From JAEUOS01 sp965279115 (GTDB lineage: Bacteria; Pseudomonadota; Gammaproteobacteria; Burkholderiales; JAEUOS01): a DNA stretch of 64,000 nucleotides. Every line of letters begins with the position of its first letter. The first letter of the stretch is position 1. Of the stretch, positions 58,803 through 64,000 are shown in pieces. Location: positions 5,394,001 through 5,458,000 of the forward strand of contig OZ257137.1 of assembly GCA_965279115.1 (NCBI GenBank), written 5' to 3'. The translations under genes and the position numbers were made by a program. The notes below the pieces were generated by a model. That model was given only the letters and a program-made list of their open reading frames with translations, did not search any database and was not told the origin of the DNA.

Positions 58803-60011
58803 ATGCCACTGGCGCGCAAGCACCTGTTCGTCATCGCCGCGGCGGGTCTCATCTACGCGCTGGTGTTTGGGGCGCGGCAGTCGCTGTCGCTTTTCATCGG
58901 ACCGCTCAATACATCGACCGGGCTGGGCCTGGCCGCGATCAGCCTGGCGTTCGCCTGGGCGCAACTGATGTGGGGTGTCACGCAGCCGATCGCCGGTGCG
59001 ATGGCCGACAAGTTCGGCGCCGCCCGCGTCATCGCCACCGGCGCGGTACTGGTATGCGTTGGCACTGTTCTCACGCCGCATGCCGGCAGCACGGCCGGCC
59101 TGGTCCTCCTGATCGGCGTGGTGGCCGCGGGCGGGGCGGGGATGGCGAGCATGGGCGTCTTGATGTCGGCGGTGGCGCGCATGGTCCCTGCCGAGCGGCG
59201 CGGCATGGCAAGCGGCCTGATCAATGCCGGAGGCTCGTTCGGGCAGTTCGCCGTGATTCCGGTCGCGCAACTGCTTTCCGGCGCCATTGGCTGGATCGGC
59301 GCGGTGACCGCCGTCGGCATGCTCGCGCTGGTGGCGGTTCCGCTGGCCTGGGTATTGCGCGGCAAGCCGGGGGCCGCGGCGTCGGCCGGGCCGGACGCGC
59401 CGGACCTGGGCAGCGCACTGGGTCGGGCCGGACGTGACCGCAACTACCTTCTGCTTGCGACCGGATTCTTCGTTTGCGGCTTTCATGTGGCCTTCATCGG
59501 TGTGCACCTGCCGGGCGTGGTGGCCTCCTGCATGCTGCCTGCCGAGGTCGGGGCCTGGTCGCTTTCCATGGTCGGCCTGTTCAACATCTTCGGCAGCTTC
59601 GCATCCGGCTGGGCGATCGGTCGCTGGCGCATGAAGTCGGTACTGGCAGGGCTGTACGCGGCCCGCGCGCTCACCGTGCTGGTTTTCCTGATGGCGCCCA
59701 AGACCACCGCCACATTCCTGGTTTTTTCGGCCGTCATCGGCTTCACCTACCTGGCGACCATCCCGCCGACGGTAGGGCTGGTGGGCAAGCTGCACGGCAT
59801 GCGTTTCCTCGCCACCCTGTTCGGCGTGGTGATGCTGACCCACCAGGTGGGCGGCTTCACCGGCGCATGGCTGGGCGGACGGGTGTTCGAAGCCACCGGC
59901 AGCTACGACTGGGTGTGGTACATAGACATCGTGCTCGCGGTCGGTGCCGCACTGATCCACCTGCCTATCCGCGAGTCGCATCCGGTGCGTGCCGCGGCGG
60001 CGCCGGCCTGA
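58803..60011 (+). CDS. MFS transporter (first of a paralogous pair)
   Basis: Major facilitator of 402 residues with twelve hydrophobic segments. It starts six bases after the marR stop. Visible stretches include GPLNTSTGLGLAAISLAFAWAQL, the loop 2-3 region GAMADKFGAARV (DKFG in place of the D-R-x-G motif), GFFVCGFHVAFIGVHLPG in helix 7 and MLTHQVGGFTGAWLGG in helix 11. These last two are shared with the transporter downstream. The substrate is likely an organic acid or small metabolite exported or imported under MarR control; direction is not evident. Confidence 0.88.
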   Translation: MPLARKHLFVIAAAGLIYALVFGARQSLSLFIGPLNTSTGLGLAAISLAFAWAQLMWGVTQPIAGAMADKFGAARVIATGAVLVCVGTVLTPHAGSTAGLVLLIGVVAAGGAGMASMGVLMSAVARMVPAERRGMASGLINAGGSFGQFAVIPVAQLLSGAIGWIGAVTAVGMLALVAVPLAWVLRGKPGAAASAGPDAPDLGSALGRAGRDRNYLLLATGFFVCGFHVAFIGVHLPGVVASCMLPAEVGAWSLSMVGLFNIFGSFASGWAIGRWRMKSVLAGLYAARALTVLVFLMAPKTTATFLVFSAVIGFTYLATIPPTVGLVGKLHGMRFLATLFGVVMLTHQVGGFTGAWLGGRVFEATGSYDWVWYIDIVLAVGAALIHLPIRESHPVRAAAAPA

Positions 60012-60096
60012 GCGCCGCGTGTTCCCCGGGACATCGTATCGCCACCCTGCCGCGCGGCGGGCCACACCCTCAACCGAAACCTTAGGCGTAATCCAC

Positions 60097-61302
60097 ATGC
60101 AACCCAACTGGCGCACTCCCGTGGTCGTCATTCTCGCCGGCGCGCTGATCGTCAATTTTTCCATGGGCATACGCCATGGCATGGGCTTGTTCCTCACGCC
60201 GATGACATCCGACCTGCAGATGTCGCGCGAAGCCTTCTCGTTCGCCATGGCGATCCAGAACATCTGCTGGGGCTTGAGCGCACCGTTCCTCGGCATGCTG
60301 GCCGATCGGCACGGTGCGGGCCGCACCATCGCGATCACCTGCGGCCTGTACGCGCTCGGTCTCCTCGGCATGGCGTACTCCACCTCGCCGCTGATGCTCG
60401 CGGCGACCGGCGGGGCCATCATCGGCATCGCCCAGGGCGGCTGCACCATGGCCGTGGTGACCGGCGTGCTGGGCCGCGCGGTGTCCGCCGAGCAACGCGC
60501 CAAGGCGCTGGCCATCTCCGGCGCCCTGGGCGCGTGCGGACAGTTCTACCTGACGCCCTTGCTGCAGTGGGTGATTGGCGCCTATGGCTGGCAGGCGTCC
60601 ATCCTGTGCGCCGCGGTCCTGATGCTCGCCGTCGCCCCGACGGCGGTCGCGATGACCGAACCCGGCCGTTCGCGTGCTGTCGCGGGCGGACAATCGGTCG
60701 GCGCGGCGGTGCGCGAGGCCCTGGGTGAGCGTGGCTTCATCCTCCTGGCGCTGGGCTTCTTCGTCTGCGGGGTGCAGGTCGTGTTCATCGGCGTGCATCT
60801 GCCCACCTACCTGCGCGACCAGGGCATGAGCGGCAATGTCGGCGTCATGGCGCTGGCCCTGATCGCGATCGGCAACATCCTCGGGTCCTACTGGTGGGGC
60901 ATGCAGGCGGTGCGCTTCCCGCGCCGCTACCTGCTGTCGACGATCTACCTCCTGCGCGCGATCTTCATCCTGATCTTCGTCGCTCTCCCGGTTTCCCCGC
61001 TTTCGGTTTATGTATTCGCATTCTCCATCGGTACCCTGTGGCTTTCCACCGTGCCGCTCACCAATGGCCTGGTGGCGCACATATTCGGCGTGAACTACCT
61101 GTCGATGCTTTCCGGCGTGGTGTTCATGACACACCAGGTCGGTTCCTTCCTGGGCGCGTGGATGGGCGGCTACCTGTTCGATCGGACCGGCAGTTACACC
61201 GTCGCGTGGCTGATCGCCGCCTTCCTCGGCCTGTTCGCGGCCCTGATCCACCTGCCGATCCGCGAGCAACCGGTCAAGCGACTTTCCGCCACACCCGCAT
61301 AG
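60097..61302 (+). CDS. MFS transporter (second of a paralogous pair)
   Basis: Major facilitator of 401 residues with twelve predicted helices, 85 bases after the previous transporter. The loop 2-3 motif is GMLADRHGAGRTIA. It shares GFFVCGVQVVFIGVHLP in helix 7, the MTHQVGSFLGAWMGGYLFDRTGSY stretch and the ending LIHLPIRE with its neighbour, so the two come from a tandem duplication. The sequence MGIRHGMGLFLTPMT in helix 1 resembles oxalate/formate antiporter-like and monocarboxylate carriers. It may form part of the MarR-controlled unit. Confidence 0.88.
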   Translation: MQPNWRTPVVVILAGALIVNFSMGIRHGMGLFLTPMTSDLQMSREAFSFAMAIQNICWGLSAPFLGMLADRHGAGRTIAITCGLYALGLLGMAYSTSPLMLAATGGAIIGIAQGGCTMAVVTGVLGRAVSAEQRAKALAISGALGACGQFYLTPLLQWVIGAYGWQASILCAAVLMLAVAPTAVAMTEPGRSRAVAGGQSVGAAVREALGERGFILLALGFFVCGVQVVFIGVHLPTYLRDQGMSGNVGVMALALIAIGNILGSYWWGMQAVRFPRRYLLSTIYLLRAIFILIFVALPVSPLSVYVFAFSIGTLWLSTVPLTNGLVAHIFGVNYLSMLSGVVFMTHQVGSFLGAWMGGYLFDRTGSYTVAWLIAAFLGLFAALIHLPIREQPVKRLSATPA

Positions 61303-61374
61303 CGGGGCGGGGGTGGGGCGGGGACGACAACGGGGTTGTGCTATCGTCCGCGCCGAACCGGAATCCGCCGACCC

Positions 61375-62073
61375 ATGCGCCAGATCGTCCTCGACACCGA
61401 AACCACCGGCCTTGACCCCGCGTCCGGGCACCGCATCATCGAGATCGGCTGCGTCGAGCTTTTCAACCGGCGCCTGACAAAGCGGAATTTTCATCGCTAC
61501 CTGAATCCCGGGCGCGAAAGCGACGAAGCCGCGCTCGAGGTGCACGGGCTGACCTCCGAGTTCCTTGCCGACAAGCCGGCGTTCGAGGAAGTGGCCGCTG
61601 AATTCCTGGAATTCGTGTCGGGCGCCGAGGTCATCATCCACAACGCGCCTTTCGACGTCGCGTTTCTCAACGCCGAACTCGCGCGCATCCGCAAGGGGCC
61701 CTTTGCCAAGCATGTCGGGGTGATCACAGATTCGCTCGTCATGGCCAAGGAGCGCCATCCGGGCCGGCGCAACAACCTGGATGCGCTGTGCGAGCGTTAC
61801 GGGGTGTCCAACGCCCATCGAACCCTGCACGGCGCGCTTCTGGACGGCGAATTGCTGGCCGAGGTGTACCTGGCGATGACCCGCGGGCAGGATGCCCTTG
61901 GCATGGGCGAGGGTGATGACGAATCCGGCGCGGCGCAGGAGGGGATGGATGCCGGGGGAGCGCTCGAAACCTTCGTCCTGGCGGCCTCCGCGGACGAGGC
62001 GGCGGCGCATGCGAAAGTGCTCGAGGCGATTGCCAGGGAGTCGCGCGGCGCGCCGGTCTGGAACGCAAGCTGA
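61375..62073 (+). CDS. dnaQ: DNA polymerase III epsilon subunit (3'-5' proofreading exonuclease)
   Basis: Protein of 232 residues of the DEDDh exonuclease family. Exo I is LDTETTGLDPASGHRIIEIG, Exo II HNAPFDVAFLNAEL, and Exo III HRTLHGALLDGELLAEVY. The chosen ATG gives MRQIVLDTETTGLD, the usual N-terminus. The C-terminal part beyond about residue 180 is acidic and low in similarity, where the polymerase alpha contact lies. It acts in replication fidelity as part of the holoenzyme. It is normally next to rnhA, but is 6 kb away here and follows the MFS gene by 72 bases. Confidence 0.95.
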   Translation: MRQIVLDTETTGLDPASGHRIIEIGCVELFNRRLTKRNFHRYLNPGRESDEAALEVHGLTSEFLADKPAFEEVAAEFLEFVSGAEVIIHNAPFDVAFLNAELARIRKGPFAKHVGVITDSLVMAKERHPGRRNNLDALCERYGVSNAHRTLHGALLDGELLAEVYLAMTRGQDALGMGEGDDESGAAQEGMDAGGALETFVLAASADEAAAHAKVLEAIARESRGAPVWNAS

Positions 62074-62248
62074 GCGGCCCGTCAGGGATGCTCTGCCCGA
62101 TTCGCAACCGGGCAGGAAAAGCGTCCCCACGTCAACCGCGCGCGGGGGCCGGCCGTTAGTGAGGGGCTACAATCGATGGATTGGGCGGAACCGGCAAGGG
62201 GTTGATGAGGCTCCGGTTCTTCAAGGGTAAATTTACTGGAGGAAAGCA

Positions 62249-62854
62249 ATGAACAACAAAATCGCAATTCGCAGCATCGCAGCGCTGATCCTGGCCGCGA
62301 CCGGGGGCATCGCCATGGCGGGCAACATCAGCGGCCTCAAGGTCGAGCCGGCGAACGCGCAAGTGGGCGCGCAAATCAAGGTCACGGTGACCGGCGAGGA
62401 CGAGGGCATTTGCGGCCTGCGCGTCGAATACGGCAATGGCGATGTCGATGTCACCAAGATGAGCAAGGACAAGGACAACTTCCCGCGCAGCTTCAACAAG
62501 TCGTACAACAAGGCCGGCACCTACACCATCATCGCCAAGGGCGGCCGTGATGGCTCCGCATTTGGCTGTACCGGTGAAGCCAAGGCCCAGGTCGTGATTG
62601 CCGAGGCACCCAAGCCCGCCGCCGCACCCGCTGCCGCTGCAGCGCCCGCCGCCGCGCCTGCCTGCCCGGAAGGTTATGCGCTCAATGCCAAGTCGGTGAA
62701 CAAGAAGACCGGCGCATTCACCTGCGCGGCCAAGAAGGACGCCAAGAAGCCCGAGAAGGCGCTTGAGTGCCCGGCAGGCACCGAGTACTACGCCACCAAC
62801 GCGAAGGCCACCACCGTCGGTTGCCGGGTTGCGAAGGCGCCGGCCAAGAAGTAA
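62249..62854 (+). CDS. Uncharacterised secreted protein with Ala/Pro linker
   Basis: Hypothetical protein of 201 residues. The signal peptide is MNNKIAIRSIAALILAATGGIAMA. Residues about 25-115 form a PKD/Ig-like beta domain (VGAQIKVTVTGEDEGICGLRVEYGNGDVD, NKAGTYTIIAKGG). A linker of Ala and Pro (about 125-145) leads to a Lys- and Cys-rich C-terminal part with CPEGYALNAKSV and CPAGTEYYATNAK, two related Cys-containing units. GGAGGA precedes the ATG. TACAAT at 62168-62173 is a candidate -10. A GCAA-loop terminator follows. Function unknown. Confidence 0.75.
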   Translation: MNNKIAIRSIAALILAATGGIAMAGNISGLKVEPANAQVGAQIKVTVTGEDEGICGLRVEYGNGDVDVTKMSKDKDNFPRSFNKSYNKAGTYTIIAKGGRDGSAFGCTGEAKAQVVIAEAPKPAAAPAAAAAPAAAPACPEGYALNAKSVNKKTGAFTCAAKKDAKKPEKALECPAGTEYYATNAKATTVGCRVAKAPAKK

Positions 62855-62875
62855 GCCGCGCCAGGCGATGGATAC

Positions 62876-63640
62876 ATGTCGTTCGCGGTAGCAGCGACAG
62901 CGTGTCAACAGGGCACCCGCAAGGGTGCCCTGTGTTTTTTGTTCGCCTGCGTCATGTTGGCCACCGGCTCGGTGCGCGCGCAGGACGGCTCGCAGGTGGC
63001 GGATGTGATGGCGGCTTTCTCGCATGGTTCGATCGACTCCGTTGCGCGCGCCGAAGCGGCGCTTGCGCTTGTCGATCGCGAGCGGATCGCGCAGGAAGCC
63101 CGCTATGCGCAGGCCCGCAAGCTCTGCTACGAGAAATTCCTGGCCGAGCAGTGCCTGAGCGAGGCGCGCCTGGAAAACATCCGTGTGACATCGCGCATCC
63201 GTGACGTCGAGCTTGAAGCCAAGTCGGTCAAGCGCAGCGCCGAGCTGCGCGAGCTTGACCAGGCGCGCGACGCGCGCAATCGGGAAGCGCAAGCCGAGGC
63301 CGCGCGTCGGCGGGAGAAGGGCGGGGAGGAGGGCGTGCGCAGGCAGGCCGAGCGTGACGCCAGTGCGGCCGAACGCATCAGGAAGGATGGTGCGGACGAG
63401 GCCGCCAGCCGCGCGGCGCGCGCCCGTGAGGTCCGCGAGCGCGCCGCCGCGCGTGCCCAGGCGCGTGAGCGCAAGGAGCAAGAGGCGCGTGAGGGCGCAG
63501 CCGGGCGCGCCGAGCGAGCGCGCCGCCATGACGAGATGGTGCGCGAGACCCTGGAGCGCGCCGAACGACGCGCGCGAGCCGAGGAAAAGAAGGCGGCCGA
63601 CAAGCGCGCGGCCGCCGCGCAGACACCGGCAGGACGCTGA
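62876..63640 (+). CDS. Uncharacterised coiled-coil protein with signal peptide
   Basis: Hypothetical protein of up to 254 residues. The hydrophobic stretch LCFLFACVMLATGSV and RAQ form a signal peptide; a TTG at 62939 or ATG at 62954 are other possible starts. From about residue 60 the sequence is a long charged helix rich in Arg, Glu and Ala (REAQAEAARRREKGGEEGVRRQAERD...), with high coiled-coil tendency. Two cysteines lie at CYEKFLAEQC, plausible for a disulfide. The intrinsic terminator of the upstream gene lies within its first 22 codons, so the true start is uncertain. Function unknown. Confidence 0.65.
   Translation: MSFAVAATACQQGTRKGALCFLFACVMLATGSVRAQDGSQVADVMAAFSHGSIDSVARAEAALALVDRERIAQEARYAQARKLCYEKFLAEQCLSEARLENIRVTSRIRDVELEAKSVKRSAELRELDQARDARNREAQAEAARRREKGGEEGVRRQAERDASAAERIRKDGADEAASRAARAREVRERAAARAQARERKEQEAREGAAGRAERARRHDEMVRETLERAERRARAEEKKAADKRAAAAQTPAGR
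62909..62940 (+). terminator. Rho-independent terminator with GCAA loop
   Basis: A perfect 10-bp stem CAGGGCACCC/GGGTGCCCTG with a GCAA tetraloop is followed by TGTTTTTT. It lies 54 bases after the stop at 62854 and ends transcripts of that gene. It also lies within the predicted signal-peptide region of the next reading frame. Confidence 0.85.
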
Positions 63641-63681
63641 CGCAGCGGCGCATCAGCGCGGCGCATGTGGCGCATCAAAGC

Positions 63682-63707
63682 AAACGGCCCGCGTTCGCGG
63701 GCCGTTT
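63682..63707. terminator. Bidirectional rho-independent terminator
   Basis: An 11-bp stem AAACGGCCCGC/GCGGGCCGTTT with a 4-base loop has A-rich sequence to the left and T-rich to the right (CCGTTTTC). It lies between the convergent coiled-coil gene and the small minus-strand gene. Confidence 0.75.
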
Positions 63708-63728
63708 TCATCGGAAATTCGCAAGCGC

Positions 63729-63983
63729 TCAGACGTTGCGCATGTAGGCGTCGACGCATTCCTGGCGCGGATTGCGTTCGGCCACCGGGGGCGGCGCGCC
63801 TTTGCGTGCCTTGCGGGCTTTCTTGGCGGCGGGGGCGGACAGGTCGCTGCACGCGATTTCAGCGTGCTTGCGGATGGTGCAAATGTTTTCCCAGGGGTCC
63901 TGGACCGGTTCACAGCCCATTGTCGCGGCGCCGGCGGAGCGGCGTTTGCGTGGAACGGGGCGCGCGGGCTTTGAATCCGCCAT
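63729..63983 (-). CDS. Uncharacterised small basic protein
   Basis: Hypothetical protein of 84 residues. The start at the ATG 63981-63983 gives a basic N-terminus MADSKPARPVPRKRRSA, then cysteines in MGCEPVQDPWENICTIRKHAEIACSDL and RQECVDAYMRNV, with a Lys-Arg linker AAKKARKARKG. It has no signal peptide. No family is recognised. Its convergent position behind a clear bidirectional terminator and the regular Cys pattern support a real gene, but the reading frame is short. Confidence 0.5.
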   Translation of the reverse strand: MADSKPARPVPRKRRSAGAATMGCEPVQDPWENICTIRKHAEIACSDLSAPAAKKARKARKGAPPPVAERNPRQECVDAYMRNV

Positions 63984-64000
63984 GGCGGCTGCAGCGGGTA

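Noticed and set aside
58746..62130. Two very long minus-strand frames opposite marR, the MFS genes and dnaQ
   Set aside because: They run through several genes on the opposite strand and have shadow-type composition.
1..64000. tRNA, rRNA, CRISPR arrays, insertion sequences, phage genes and replication origins
   Set aside because: Looked for by eye on both strands; no cloverleaf, repeat-spacer array, transposase or integrase motif was found. A covariance-model search would be decisive for small RNAs.

Overview
The window is one continuous GC-rich bacterial chromosome segment, densely packed with genes; no gene-free stretch exceeds about 280 bases. Four Bug/TctC-type periplasmic receptors, a TctABC transporter, many sugar-acid and acyl-CoA catabolic genes, TAGAAT-type -10 elements, and the local order mltD - yafS-like methyltransferase - rnhA ... 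dnaQ all point to a betaproteobacterium, most likely Burkholderiales with a metabolically versatile soil or water lifestyle. This is inferred from gene content only; no rRNA or tRNA gene lies in the window, and I saw no CRISPR array, insertion sequence or prophage.

Layout. 1-6623 (+): the tail of a divergent enolase paralogue, a complete sugar-type ABC importer (ATPase, Tat-exported binding protein, two permeases) and a class III alcohol dehydrogenase. 6665-11717 (-): an acid-sugar cluster (SDR dehydrogenase, patatin, TctC receptor, mandelate-racemase-type dehydratase, 2-hydroxyacid dehydrogenase). 11836-17047: a tandem cyclic-nucleotide-binding protein, divergent ettA, an AsmA-like protein and an FAD monooxygenase. 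17096-23150: thioesterase, histidine phosphatase, ADP-forming acyl-CoA synthetase, Ca2+/H+ antiporter, SDR and a small heat-shock protein with a sigma32-like promoter. 23221-27560 (-): srkA, a PdxA-family protein that looks like a TphB-type diol dehydrogenase, a Rieske oxygenase and a TctC receptor, together a likely aromatic-acid module. 27568-35247: a divergently arranged sugar-acid island with 2-hydroxyacid dehydrogenase, TctA, TctB, TctC, FAH-family hydrolase and SDR on the minus strand and a UxaA-family dehydratase on the plus strand.

35283-42295: a membrane adenylate/guanylate cyclase, an orphan solute-binding lipoprotein, a metallo-beta-lactamase-fold enzyme, an FCD-type GntR regulator with a VOC protein, and a divergent FAH-family hydrolase plus TctC receptor. 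42344-52336: a beta-oxidation set (quinone reductase-like protein on the opposite strand, then a FadB-like bifunctional enzyme, thiolase, acyl-CoA dehydrogenase, SDR, MDR reductase, class II aldolase-like protein and SDR). 52393-62073: mltD, a yafS-like methyltransferase, rnhA, then an interrupting block (secreted protein, GNAT, M20 amidohydrolase, thioesterase, MarR regulator, two paralogous MFS transporters) and dnaQ. 62249-63983: three uncharacterised small genes with clear terminators.

The main theme is uptake and oxidation of organic acids: receptors and transporters bring in sugar acids or aromatic acids, dehydratases, dehydrogenases and FAH hydrolases convert them to central intermediates, and the beta-oxidation set handles acyl-CoAs. 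Most informative for follow-up are the enolase paralogue with altered active-site residues, the TphB-like PdxA next to a Rieske oxygenase, an attenuator-like terminator inside the tctCBA operon, and several near-consensus promoters overlapped by palindromic operators.
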